A DNA stretch of 64,000 bases from AP-15 sp963818695. Lineage in GTDB: Bacteria; Pseudomonadota; Alphaproteobacteria; ATCC43930; CGMCC-115725. This document shows, piece after piece, positions 51,551 to 60,575 of this stretch. A model generated the notes under the pieces. The model worked only from the letters and a program-made list of their open reading frames with translations. It did no database searches and had not been told where the DNA came from. Both the position numbers and the translations under genes were made by a program. How positions within the stretch are numbered: position 1 is the stretch's first letter; each line of letters begins with the position of its first letter. The DNA lies in assembly GCA_963818695.1 (NCBI GenBank), contig CAWFTG010000002.1:1-64000 (forward strand), read 5' to 3'.

Positions 51551-53113
51551 TCAGCCAGGAGGTGAGACCTCATAGGTTTTGAGTGTTTTATCGGTGGCGG
51601 CGTCGATTTCGAGCAGTTTGACGGAATAACCCCACAACGTTGCAGTATGCCGGATTACGGCGCGGCAGCTCTGTTCTTCCAGCAACACGCCGTTATGCAC
51701 ATAATGCGCCAGAATAAGGCAGCGATCCCCTCTCAGATCGACGTCGATCACCTGAACGTCGGGCTCGCGCCGGGACAGATCATATTGACGGGAGAGAGCG
51801 CTACGAATTTTTCGATAGCCGACATCATCATGGATCGCCTCGACGCGCAACGCGGGTTTGGTGCTGTCGTCCGAAACGTGGAACAGCCGAAAGCGCCGGA
51901 TCATCGCCGGGCTGAGATGCTGAAGGACGAAGCTTTCATCGCGGTAATTCGCCCAGGCATGACGCAATACGCCAAAGCCATCTCCGGATCCGGCAATCTC
52001 GGGAAACCACTCCCGATCCTCTTCGGTCGGCTCCATACAAATACGCTGGATATCGCTCATCATCGCGAAACCGAGCGCATAGGGATTGAGGCCGCTGAAG
52101 CGCCGATCGTCAAAATCCGGTTGGAACACGACACTCGAATGCGAGTGCAGGAATTCGAGCATGGATCCTTCGGTGATCAGCCCCTTATCGTGCAATCGCC
52201 GCATGATTTCGTAATGGACGAAGGTGGCGCACCCTTCGTTCATCATTTGCGTCTGCTTCTGCGGATAGAAATATTGCGAGACCAAGCGAACGATACGGAC
52301 GAGTTCCTGTTGCCAATCCTCAAGCCGCGGCGCGCGTTTCTCGATGAAATACAGCAGATTTTCTTCGGGCAGGCCAAGCTGGCGCTTGATCTCCTGCAGC
52401 TTCGCCTCGTCCCCGTCCCGATCCTCCTTGTCCTTCTCCGCGCCGGGAACCGTGCGCCACAAATCGTTGTAGGTTGCCTCGAAATGGGCGCGCCACTCCT
52501 CTGCCCGGCGGCGCTCTTCGGCCAGATTGGGCTTGGTCCGATGGGCGTAGCGGTTAACGCCGTGGTCCTTCAACGCATGAGCCGCATCGAGCACGCGTTC
52601 GACGGCCTCGGCCCCGTACCGTTCCTCGCATTTCTGAACGTAATCACGCGCAAAACTGAGATAATCGAGGATTCCGTTGGCGTCCGTCCATTGCCGGAAG
52701 AGATAATTGTTCTTGAAAAAATGATTATGCCCGAAGGCGGCATGAGCGATAACCAACGTCTGCATCGTCATGGAGTTTTCTTCCATGATGTAGCAGATGC
52801 AGGGGTTGGAGTTGATGACGATCTCGTAGGCAAGGCCTTGCAAGCCTTTCCGGTAAAGCGTCTCGTGATAGGCAAAGCGCTTGCCGAAGCTCCAATGCCG
52901 ATACATCAGCGGCAGACCGACCGATGCATAGGCGTCGAGCATCTGCTCGGAGGTGATGACCTCGATCTGGACGGGATAGACATCGAGCCCGAGCTCGTCG
53001 AACGCAATACGCTCGACGGCGTCGTAGACCCGGCGTAACCCAGAATAATCCCAATTTGGTCCTGTGAAGAGCGGGGCAGCGGTTTCGAGCCGCAATGCGG
53101 CGGAGTCAGGCAC
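51551..53113 (-). CDS. SpoVR family protein
   Basis: 520 residues. Starts in the SpoVR N-terminal fold (LFTGPNWDYSGLRRVYDAVE) and has YPVQIEVITSEQMLDAYASV, GLPLMYRHWSFGKRFAYHET, LVIAHAAFGHNHFFKNNYLF, then YFYPQKQTQMMNEGCATFVH and RRFRLFHVSDDSTKPALRVE. In E. coli the homologue YcgB is coregulated with YeaG/YeaH; function unresolved. Its first 8 bases overlap the end of the yhbH-like gene, so the three genes form one operon. Confidence 0.94.
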   Translation of the reverse strand: MPDSAALRLETAAPLFTGPNWDYSGLRRVYDAVERIAFDELGLDVYPVQIEVITSEQMLDAYASVGLPLMYRHWSFGKRFAYHETLYRKGLQGLAYEIVINSNPCICYIMEENSMTMQTLVIAHAAFGHNHFFKNNYLFRQWTDANGILDYLSFARDYVQKCEERYGAEAVERVLDAAHALKDHGVNRYAHRTKPNLAEERRRAEEWRAHFEATYNDLWRTVPGAEKDKEDRDGDEAKLQEIKRQLGLPEENLLYFIEKRAPRLEDWQQELVRIVRLVSQYFYPQKQTQMMNEGCATFVHYEIMRRLHDKGLITEGSMLEFLHSHSSVVFQPDFDDRRFSGLNPYALGFAMMSDIQRICMEPTEEDREWFPEIAGSGDGFGVLRHAWANYRDESFVLQHLSPAMIRRFRLFHVSDDSTKPALRVEAIHDDVGYRKIRSALSRQYDLSRREPDVQVIDVDLRGDRCLILAHYVHNGVLLEEQSCRAVIRHTATLWGYSVKLLEIDAATDKTLKTYEVSPPG

Positions 53114-54395
53114 GGATACCCCCCTTTGCGAACAATTCGTGGAACACCGAGAAGATCTGCGACGGGTCGCTGACCCGGCGCATTACGAAATGAGGATGTA
53201 CCGGCGCCACCTCGCTGTAGGCCCTCCACAGGTCGCTGTCTCGCGACAATCCGGTCAGGCTCCCGCCCATGCCGTCACCGACTTCGACGTAGGCGAAATA
53301 CTGGCAAAGCGGAAGAACCTCGCCACCCAACAAGGAAACGCACCGTCCGCTGTCCGCGCCATAATTGTCGCCGTCGGAAGCCTGAGCCGCGTAGATGTTC
53401 CACCGGTCGGTCGGATATCGCGCGCGCGCAATCTCCAGCATCTTTTCGAGCGCGGTCGAGACTACGGTTCCGCCAGTCTCACGGCTGTAAAAGAATGTCT
53501 CTTCGTCAACTTCTTCGGCAGTGCTTGTATGGCGAATGAAGACGATATCGACATGCCGGTAGCGCCGGATCAAGAATACATGCAGGAGCATAAAGAACCT
53601 TTTGGCGAGGTCCTTCATCGCCTCGGTCATTGAGCCCGACACGTCCATTAGGCAGAACATTACCGCTTCTGTATTGGGGCGAGGAACGCGCTCAAAGCGG
53701 TTATAGCGGACGTCGATCGGGTCGATATAGGGGATGATTTTGCTGCGGTGTTCGAGGCGGTCGAGTTCGCGCAGAAGCCTTTCGGCCTCTTCGTCGGCAC
53801 CGCGAGCGCGTGCGTTGTCGATTGCCTCACGCAGCGCTTCGAGGTCGGAATGCTTTGGCCGTTTCAGCGAAATGCGGCGTGCCATGCTGTTCCGCATTGT
53901 CCGCCGAATGCTTAAGTTCGCGGGACTGCCGGTTACGGTGTACCCCGCCCGCTGTAGATCGACCGCGAACGTCTCCTTCAAACTTTTCTTCACGAGGTCG
54001 GGAAGTTCGAGGTCCTCGAAAAACATGTCGAGGAATTCTTCCTTCGACAGCGTGAACTCGAACGCGTCCTCGCCCGACCCGTCCGGGCTGCCTTGCGAGC
54101 CCCCGCGCCCTTCCCCGCCAGTCGGCCGGGGGATCTCGTCGCCCCTGATATACTCCTTGTTGCCGGGGACGACATGTTCGGTTCGCCCGGTGCGGGGGCT
54201 GTGATGAAAGTTCGGCTCGGCAATCCCGCGCGTCGGAATCGCCACTTTTTCGCCGTGGCCGACATCGGCCACCTTGCGCTTGCGCAGTGCTTCCTGCACC
54301 GCCGATTTTACCTCGGCTCGGGCGCGTGTCAGGAAACGTTGACGGTTACTGAGGCTTTTACCCTTGGGGTTCGGGCGACGGTCGACGATGTTCAT
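53106..54395 (-). CDS. YeaH/YhbH family protein (DUF444)
   Basis: 429 residues. RPNPKGKSLSNRQRFLTRAR then AEVKSAVQEALRKRKVADVG opens the family. The C-terminal half is a von Willebrand A-like domain with a MIDAS motif (MFCLMDVSGSMTEAMKDLAK), followed by LIRRYRHVDIVFIRHTSTAE and YPTDRWNIYAAQASDGDNYG. Works with PrkA and SpoVR in stress or stationary-phase physiology. Thirty bases after prkA. Confidence 0.94.
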   Translation of the reverse strand: MNIVDRRPNPKGKSLSNRQRFLTRARAEVKSAVQEALRKRKVADVGHGEKVAIPTRGIAEPNFHHSPRTGRTEHVVPGNKEYIRGDEIPRPTGGEGRGGSQGSPDGSGEDAFEFTLSKEEFLDMFFEDLELPDLVKKSLKETFAVDLQRAGYTVTGSPANLSIRRTMRNSMARRISLKRPKHSDLEALREAIDNARARGADEEAERLLRELDRLEHRSKIIPYIDPIDVRYNRFERVPRPNTEAVMFCLMDVSGSMTEAMKDLAKRFFMLLHVFLIRRYRHVDIVFIRHTSTAEEVDEETFFYSRETGGTVVSTALEKMLEIARARYPTDRWNIYAAQASDGDNYGADSGRCVSLLGGEVLPLCQYFAYVEVGDGMGGSLTGLSRDSDLWRAYSEVAPVHPHFVMRRVSDPSQIFSVFHELFAKGGIRA

Positions 54396-54425
54396 GCGTG
54401 ACCTCCGAGATGGGACCCGTGGTCC

Positions 54426-56372
54426 CTAGCCCGCCTTGTTTACCCGCATATACCACTCGACCAATCGCCGAACCTGCCGCTCGGTGTAGCCGCGGGCTAC
54501 CATGCGCTCGAGGAAATCGGCGTGTTTCTTCTCCGTCTCGGTATCTTTCTTGGAGCCAAAGCTGATCACCGGCAACAGATCCTCCACCTGTGAGAACATG
54601 CGCCGCTCGATGACCTCACGCAATTTTTCATAGGACGTCCATGACGGGTTGCGCCCGGCATTGTTGGCCCGCGCCCGCAACGCGAATTTTACGACCTCGT
54701 TGCGGAAATCCTTGGGGTTCGCTATGCCCGCCGGCTTCTCGATTTTCGATAGCTCCTGGTTCAACAGCTCGCGATTCATCAGCTGGCCAGTATCCGGGTC
54801 CTTGTAGTCCGAATCCTCGATCCAAGCGTCGGCATAGGCCACATATCGGTCGAACAGGTTCTGGCCGTAGTCTGAATAGGATTCTAGATAGGCTTTTTGG
54901 ATCTCATGGCCGATGAACTCGGCGTAGCGCGGCGCCAGCTCGGCCTTTATGAAGTTCAGATATTTCTTTTCGGCATCGTCCGGGAACTGTTCGCGCCAGA
55001 TGGCCTGCTCCAGCACATACATCAAATGGACGGGATCGGCCGCCACCTCCTGCGTGTCGAAGTTGAAGGTGCTCGACAACACCTTGAAGGCGAAACGAGT
55101 GGAAATGCCGTCCATCCCCTCGTCAACCCCGGCCGCATCGCGATATTCCTGCACAGACTTGGCGCGCGGATCCGTGTCCTTCAAGCTCTCGCCGTCATAG
55201 ACCCGCATCTTGGAATAGAGGTTCGAGTTCTCATGTGACTTCAGCCGCGAAAGCACGCTAAATCGTGCCAGGATATCTAAAGTCGACGGCGCACATGGCG
55301 AGTTCGAAAGCTCGCTGTTCTGCAAGAGTTTCTCATAAATCTTGCGTTCCTCAGTAGCCCGCAAGCAGTAGGGGACCTTGATCACTGAGATACGGTCGAT
55401 AAACGCCTCGTTGTTCTTATTGTTTTTGAAGCTCTGCCATTCGGCCTCGTTCGAGTGTGCCAACACGATCCCCTGATAGGGGATGCCGCCGATATTCTCG
55501 GAGCCGACGTAATTTCCCTCCTGCGTCGAAGTGAGCAGCGGATGCAGCATCTTGATCGGCGCCTTGAACATCTCGACAAATTCGAGAAGCCCTTGCGTCG
55601 TCCGGTTCAGGCCGCCCGAATAGGAGTAGGCGTCGGGGTCGTTCTGGCTGAAGAATTCGAGCTTGCGAATGTCGACCTTGCCGACCAAGCTCGAGACGTC
55701 CTGGTTGTTCTCGTCACCGGGCTCGGTCTTGGAGATGCAGATCTGCTTCAGCCGCGAGGGCTGCATGCGAACCACAGTGAATTTGGTTATGTCGCCGCCG
55801 AATTCTTCGAGCCGCTTGACCGCCCAAGGCGAAATGGTGCCGGTTAGCCGCCGCCGCGGGACGCCATAGCGCTTTTCGAGCTCCTCACCGAGCGTCACCG
55901 GATCGAACAAGCCGAGCGGGCTCTCAAAAACCGGACTGAATTCCTTGCCGGCCTTCAGTACATATACTGACTCCTTCTCCATGAGCTGCTTCAGGCGTTC
56001 GGCGAGCGAGGATTTGCCGCCGCCGACCGGACCCAGCAGATAGAGAATTTGCTTGCGTTCCTCGAGGCCCTGTGCGGCATGACGGAAGAAGCCGACGATC
56101 CGCTCGATCGTCTCCTCCATCCCGAAGAAATCCGCGAATTCGGGGTAGACCTTGATGGTACGGTTCATAAAAATGCGACCAAGCCGCGAATCTTGGCTCG
56201 TGTCGACCATAACCGGTTCGCCTATCGCGCTGAGCATGCGCTCGGCGGCGCCCGCGTAGTAAGACGCATCATCGGAGCACTTGCCGAGATACTCCTCAAG
56301 GGAAAGCTCGACATCTCTCCGGTTTTCGTACAACCTCGAATAGAGTCCAAAAATCCCGTCATCGAATTTCAT
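54426..56372 (-). CDS. prkA: PrkA serine protein kinase / AAA+ protein
   Basis: 648 residues. An N-terminal AAA+ part has Walker A in YLLGPVGGGKSSLAERLKQL, with ILYL before it, and a C-terminal kinase-like region. LEEYLGKCSDDASYYAGAAE, RIFMNRTIKVYPEFADFFGM and VFESPLGLFDP are typical PrkA blocks. E. coli YeaG is the orthologue; B. subtilis PrkA acts in sporulation and was recently described as a protease-like Lon relative. First gene of the PrkA-YhbH-SpoVR operon. Confidence 0.95.
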   Translation of the reverse strand: MKFDDGIFGLYSRLYENRRDVELSLEEYLGKCSDDASYYAGAAERMLSAIGEPVMVDTSQDSRLGRIFMNRTIKVYPEFADFFGMEETIERIVGFFRHAAQGLEERKQILYLLGPVGGGKSSLAERLKQLMEKESVYVLKAGKEFSPVFESPLGLFDPVTLGEELEKRYGVPRRRLTGTISPWAVKRLEEFGGDITKFTVVRMQPSRLKQICISKTEPGDENNQDVSSLVGKVDIRKLEFFSQNDPDAYSYSGGLNRTTQGLLEFVEMFKAPIKMLHPLLTSTQEGNYVGSENIGGIPYQGIVLAHSNEAEWQSFKNNKNNEAFIDRISVIKVPYCLRATEERKIYEKLLQNSELSNSPCAPSTLDILARFSVLSRLKSHENSNLYSKMRVYDGESLKDTDPRAKSVQEYRDAAGVDEGMDGISTRFAFKVLSSTFNFDTQEVAADPVHLMYVLEQAIWREQFPDDAEKKYLNFIKAELAPRYAEFIGHEIQKAYLESYSDYGQNLFDRYVAYADAWIEDSDYKDPDTGQLMNRELLNQELSKIEKPAGIANPKDFRNEVVKFALRARANNAGRNPSWTSYEKLREVIERRMFSQVEDLLPVISFGSKKDTETEKKHADFLERMVARGYTERQVRRLVEWYMRVNKAG

Positions 56373-56937
56373 GTCTCACCTCAACCGATGCCCCGCGCTC
56401 AACCCGAAGCTTCCCGCGACACTACCAGATAACGACGAAACCGAGGTAACGTCTCGCTGGAACGTGTAATTCGTTGTAAATTCGCGTAATACCCTGTTAC
56501 GTCGGTTCCCCCCAGATGGGTCTCCCGTTTTTGGCTCAGTTAGCAATTCTCCGGCCCCGCCCTGTCTCGCTGCTCGACACCCCAATCGGGACCAAAGCGA
56601 TTATGCCAGCACTTTGTGGCGAGAGTACGAATGTGTTGGATACCACGATGTATATCGCCGCCCAGTTGCCGGCTGAAATCGCCATAGCTCCGAGCTCTGC
56701 CGATCAACAACATTTTGTGGTCAACTCCACCATAACCTCAGCATATATTAAATTGGGGAGAAACCCAATAGAAATCTAGGTTAAGACCTAGACTAGCAGC
56801 ATCGATTGGCGTCGGGCCTCTGCAGCTTATCCCACATTGCCGCGTCACCGCGGCGTTCTGCCGCAGTACGGCAGATTCTATGCGAACTCGGCAACCACTA
56901 CGTTCGTTATCTGAAAAGCTGCCGATGTCCGTTTCAG
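56373..56937. other. Intergenic region upstream of prkA
   Basis: 565 bases with no supportable gene on either strand. The prkA promoter must lie here; I did not find a convincing -35/-10. A pair of stem-loops for the upstream SGNH gene lies at 56752-56791. Confidence 0.5.
56752..56791 (-). terminator. Possible terminator hairpins after SGNH hydrolase gene
   Basis: Read on the minus strand: CTAGGT-CTTA-ACCTAG (56791-56776), then ATTGGG-TTTCTC-CCCAAT (56769-56752) followed by TTAATATAT. The second hairpin with a T/A-rich tail is the better candidate. It is about 150 bases after the gene's stop. Confidence 0.35.
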
Positions 56938-58569
56938 TTAGTTCGGCCGCGAGGATGCGGCCGGCTGCACGCCCCTCGGGTGCCCGATACCGGCGATCGT
57001 GTCGGGAGTGCGTTGAAGCGATTTCGCGAGCTTGTCGTTCGATCGCCAATTCGATGCCAAGGCCTGGGCCAGCTGGTTTGCCAGGCAGGCATAGCCAGCG
57101 TCGGTCATATGAAGCCCGTCGGGACCGACGCCGGAAGCCGGCGCGAGCTGCTCCGTTTGGTCCCATTCGTTCATGATCTCAAAGCGGCGGAACAAGCCGA
57201 CCTTTGTGCGTCTCGCAAGGTCCGCGATCAGCCGCTCCATTTCGGCATAGGTGGGGCGCGCGAGCACCCGCGGGGCGTATTGCAGGTCCATCAGGACAAC
57301 GTCGATCCCGCTCTCTTTCATCGCAGCCACACCGCGGCTAATGAGTTGTTCATCCGCAGAAAGATCGTCTCGCCGAAGCACCGCATTGGTGCCCACTTGC
57401 CAGATGACCAGATCCGGGTGCTCGGCAATCACGTCCCGGCCGAGGCGCGTCAATTCCTCCGGAACATCCTGACCGCCCACGCCGTGATTGATGACCCGGA
57501 TATCGAGGCCGGGAAACCGGTGTCTCAATTCCTGCTCGAGTCGGCTCGGGTAGCTGAGAGCAGGCGTGCTCGCCCCAACCCCGAGGGTGGACGAAGAGCC
57601 CATTGCGACGATCGTGAGCGGTTGGCCGGATAGGATTTGGGATGAGGTGCGGTCCAGCGCAGCTCCGATTGCCGAAAGCGTGGGCGGGGCCGCGCAATTT
57701 GACGGGAGTGGTGTGGCCGTGTCGCCGGCAAACGCGGGAATACTGGCGGCCAAGACGATGGGGAGTGCCGCTGCAACACGCCGGATGAGGGACATCGCTG
57801 TCATCGGAGCGCGAGTTCGAATAGTTTCCGCCAGCTTGGCCGCGATGCACTCGTAAACTCTAGCGGCAAGGCTGGCCCGTTCCTCTTTAGCGACCCCGTC
57901 GAAGTTAAACACGTTCTGCTCGCTCCAATAGCGCATCATTTCGAAGCGCGGGAAGACATTTACGTTATTGACGTCACCGACCTGGTGAAGGGTGTTCAAG
58001 TATTGCTCGAAATCGATGACGGTCGTGGTGCTGTGTGAGAATTGCATATCGACCAGAATGATGTCGACACCGTGGGCCTTCAGCTCATCGATTCCGGTTT
58101 GCAGAGCCGCCGCAAAATCGTCGACTCCAACCCCCCGCACGGCATCGGTAGTGCCGGTTTCCCAAATCACGAGAACCGGGTCTTCGGGTATGACGTCGGT
58201 AGGGAACCTTTCTAGCATCTGCCGGGCGGTCTGGCGCGGAACCCCTCGATTGACGACTGTGATCGAAGACGAGGGGTACGAGCGGTCGAGGATCTCCTGC
58301 AGACGGTGGGGGTAGGCGAGATCCGACGAGCCCGCCGCCAATCCGGTCGTCGACGCTCCGCCGATCGCGACGATCCTGACGGGCTGCCCGGCGCGCAACC
58401 GCTCGGCCAGATGAGGCAGCTTGTCATCGACTTGCACCAACTCGTCCGGAACATCGCAGGGGAGCGAGCCGCCCGCGGCCGGTGAAGAGGACGGGAGCGC
58501 GGTCAGGGCAACGCCCGCCGCGAGTAGCGCCGGCCGCGCCAACCTGCCAACCGAGACACGCCATCTCAT
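56938..58569 (-). CDS. Tandem SGNH/GDSL-type hydrolases, apparently fused
   Basis: One open frame of 543 residues with two related domains. Domain 1 (1-253): signal peptide ending near residue 32, VRIVAIGGASTTGLAAG (nucleophile S73), RGVPRQTARQM, VIWETGTTDAV; no C-terminal DxxH is present. Domain 2 begins at M256/M259 with its own signal peptide (MSLIRRVAAALPIVLAASIP, then AFAGD), then TIVAMGSSSTLGVGAS, NHGVGGQDVPEEL, VIWQVGTNAVLRR and the catalytic DGLHMTDAGY. At the joint CGATGA would give a TGA overlapping the second ATG in another frame, so an indel probably fused two genes (57804 start of the second). Overlaps opgC by 4 bases. Confidence 0.8.
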   Translation of the reverse strand: MRWRVSVGRLARPALLAAGVALTALPSSSPAAGGSLPCDVPDELVQVDDKLPHLAERLRAGQPVRIVAIGGASTTGLAAGSSDLAYPHRLQEILDRSYPSSSITVVNRGVPRQTARQMLERFPTDVIPEDPVLVIWETGTTDAVRGVGVDDFAAALQTGIDELKAHGVDIILVDMQFSHSTTTVIDFEQYLNTLHQVGDVNNVNVFPRFEMMRYWSEQNVFNFDGVAKEERASLAARVYECIAAKLAETIRTRAPMTAMSLIRRVAAALPIVLAASIPAFAGDTATPLPSNCAAPPTLSAIGAALDRTSSQILSGQPLTIVAMGSSSTLGVGASTPALSYPSRLEQELRHRFPGLDIRVINHGVGGQDVPEELTRLGRDVIAEHPDLVIWQVGTNAVLRRDDLSADEQLISRGVAAMKESGIDVVLMDLQYAPRVLARPTYAEMERLIADLARRTKVGLFRRFEIMNEWDQTEQLAPASGVGPDGLHMTDAGYACLANQLAQALASNWRSNDKLAKSLQRTPDTIAGIGHPRGVQPAASSRPN

Positions 58570-59831
58570 TGGCCGAGACGATTGCCACGACCGGGTTGAG
58601 TGGCGGCGGGCTGCGGCAGCTCCATTCGACCCATGGTTTTATACCAATGCAACATTATCGCAGTTAGGCACATCACGAGAATGCCCGCAAGATTAACGAG
58701 GATCTGGATGACGATCGCCGAATCGTATTCCGAAAGAACAAAATGCCCAAGGGCCGACAGTAGGATGCCGAGGCAGAAGATCTCAAGGGATTGTTGGCCG
58801 CACCGGATAAGCGGTTTCGCTGCGGGCGAACGCAACACGGCTGCATTGGCGGGCACGGCGACGGCGACGACAGCGACGGCGGCAAAGAAAGTGACGACCC
58901 GGATCGGGGACAAGTTATTCTTGTTCACTGGCCACATCTCCTTGAGAAGGAGACCGGGAAACGAGTCCCAAACTCCGTGGACCGTCCAGCTGAGCTTGAT
59001 GACAAACCCTGCCGCAAGAACGATCACAGCGAGCGGCAATACCGGCTGAGCCCACCTCGACCATCGTCGCTCGTGCCGGCCAGGGAAGCCGAGCGCAGCT
59101 CCGGCGATGAACAGAAACTGCCAAGCCAGAGGGTTGAAAAACCAGACGTGACCCTCCGGATAAGCCGGTACGGACAGGTTGGTCGCCTGTACGATTAGAT
59201 AAAGCAGGAAGGATGGCAACAATACGATCAGAGGCCGCAAGCGTAAGCCAAACAAGACAACTGGGAAGATCAACAGAAGCAAGATGTAGAGCGGCAATAT
59301 ATCGAGAAAGGTAGGTTGGAACTCAAGAAGAAGCGCCTTCACGATCGCGACGTGAGGCTCGTCGAGAAAATCGCCAACCCGCATTTCGTCGTTATACATT
59401 GGATTATTGAAAGTCGTGACGGTGTAAGACACCTCGGCGATGAACATCACAAACAAAAAAATGTGAGCGACGTAAAGTTGCCAAGCACGGCCGAGTACCC
59501 GCGCCGTTGCATATAACATTCCCTGCGAAACGAGCGTCTGCCCATAAACGAGAGCGGCGGTGTAACCCGAGATGAATATAAAGACCTCGGCCGCATCAAA
59601 GAAATTGGCCGCCTGTATGGTGAAGTAGCTGAAGATGTTCTCGGGGATATGATCGATAAATATAAATATCAGAGCAACACCACGGAAGAAATCAAGACGG
59701 AGATCGCGCGAGGAGGCGGGCACAGGCGGGCTCGAAAACTGTAGCGTTGATTGCAGCGCGCTGCGTGATTCTGGTTTAGCAAAAAGTACGACCGCAGTCG
59801 ATGCGAGCGACACTGGCGGTCGGGATATCAA
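58566..59831 (-). CDS. OpgC-domain membrane protein
   Basis: 421 residues, about ten membrane helices; the only in-frame start before the domain is a TTG at 59831. RDLRLDFFRGVALIFIFIDH, then ANFFDAAEVFIFISGYTAAL and YGQTLVSQGMLYATARVLGR follow the OpgC family closely. FLDILPLYILLLLIFPVVLF and GHVWFFNPLAWQFLFIAGAA continue. E. coli OpgC succinylates osmoregulated periplasmic glucans; alphaproteobacterial members with adjacent SGNH hydrolases are thought to modify glucans or other surface sugars. Co-transcribed with the tandem hydrolase gene through an ATGA overlap. Confidence 0.88.
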   Translation of the reverse strand: MISRPPVSLASTAVVLFAKPESRSALQSTLQFSSPPVPASSRDLRLDFFRGVALIFIFIDHIPENIFSYFTIQAANFFDAAEVFIFISGYTAALVYGQTLVSQGMLYATARVLGRAWQLYVAHIFLFVMFIAEVSYTVTTFNNPMYNDEMRVGDFLDEPHVAIVKALLLEFQPTFLDILPLYILLLLIFPVVLFGLRLRPLIVLLPSFLLYLIVQATNLSVPAYPEGHVWFFNPLAWQFLFIAGAALGFPGRHERRWSRWAQPVLPLAVIVLAAGFVIKLSWTVHGVWDSFPGLLLKEMWPVNKNNLSPIRVVTFFAAVAVVAVAVPANAAVLRSPAAKPLIRCGQQSLEIFCLGILLSALGHFVLSEYDSAIVIQILVNLAGILVMCLTAIMLHWYKTMGRMELPQPAATQPGRGNRLGQ

Positions 59832-59916
59832 GCCGCGATGGTGTGACCGGCAGAGGACTCAGTCGCGTGCGGTGCCCGGAAAACGGGGCGCCGGAGTTGC
59901 GGACCGGCGCGGGCGA

Positions 59917-60558
59917 TCAGCGGAGCCCGGAGGGCACCGTGAAGGATGCCTCGGTCTTTTGCCGGATTTCGTCGAGCGGCACGCCGGGCGCCAGTTCCAT
60001 CAACCGCATCCCGGAGCGATCGATGGTAAAGACACCGAGGTCGGTGATCACCATGTCGACGACCCCCTTGCCGGTCAGCGGGAGTGTGCAGCGATGCAGC
60101 AGTTTCGGCTCGCCCCGCGCGGTATGCTCCATCAGAACAATGACCCGCTTCACTCCGGCGACGAGATCCATCGCGCCACCCATACCTTTCACCATGCGGC
60201 CGGGAATCATCCAATTGGCGAGATCGCCGTTTTCTGCCACCTGCATCGCCCCGAGGATCGACAAGTCGATATGTCCGCCTCGGATCATCCCGAAAGATTG
60301 CGCGCTGTCGAAATAGCTCGTCGTCGGCAATTCCGTGATGGTCTGCTTGCCGGCATTGATCAGGTCGGCGTCTTCTTCACCCTCGAACGGGAAGGGACCC
60401 ATGCCGAGCATACCGTTCTCGCTTTGCAGCTGAACCGTGATCCCCGGCGGAATGAAATTCGAGACCAGGGTCGGGATGCCGATGCCGAGATTGACGTAGA
60501 AGCCGTCGTCGAGCTCCGCTGCCGCGCGGCGCGCCATGTCGTCGCGTGACCAAGCCAT
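59917..60558 (-). CDS. scoB: Succinyl-CoA:3-ketoacid CoA-transferase subunit B
   Basis: 213 residues from the ATG at 60558, preceded by AGGAGGAGG at about 60569-60577. WSRDDMARRAAAELDDGFYV, NLGIGIPTLVSNFIPPGITV, then QSENGMLGMGPFPFEGEEDA (catalytic Glu in the SENG motif), GHIDLSILGAMQVAENGDLA and RVIVLMEHTARGEPKLL are the family blocks. Transfers CoA between succinyl-CoA and acetoacetate or related acids with ScoA. In the given sequence it is read through in frame from scoA because of a one-base insertion there. Confidence 0.92.
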   Translation of the reverse strand: MAWSRDDMARRAAAELDDGFYVNLGIGIPTLVSNFIPPGITVQLQSENGMLGMGPFPFEGEEDADLINAGKQTITELPTTSYFDSAQSFGMIRGGHIDLSILGAMQVAENGDLANWMIPGRMVKGMGGAMDLVAGVKRVIVLMEHTARGEPKLLHRCTLPLTGKGVVDMVITDLGVFTIDRSGMRLMELAPGVPLDEIRQKTEASFTVPSGLR

Positions 60559-60575
60559 GTCGCTTTGCCTCCTCC

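Noticed and set aside
56516..56779. An 87-residue open frame upstream of prkA
   Set aside because: No ribosome site, no motif, mixed composition, and it runs over the terminator-like hairpins of the neighbouring gene.
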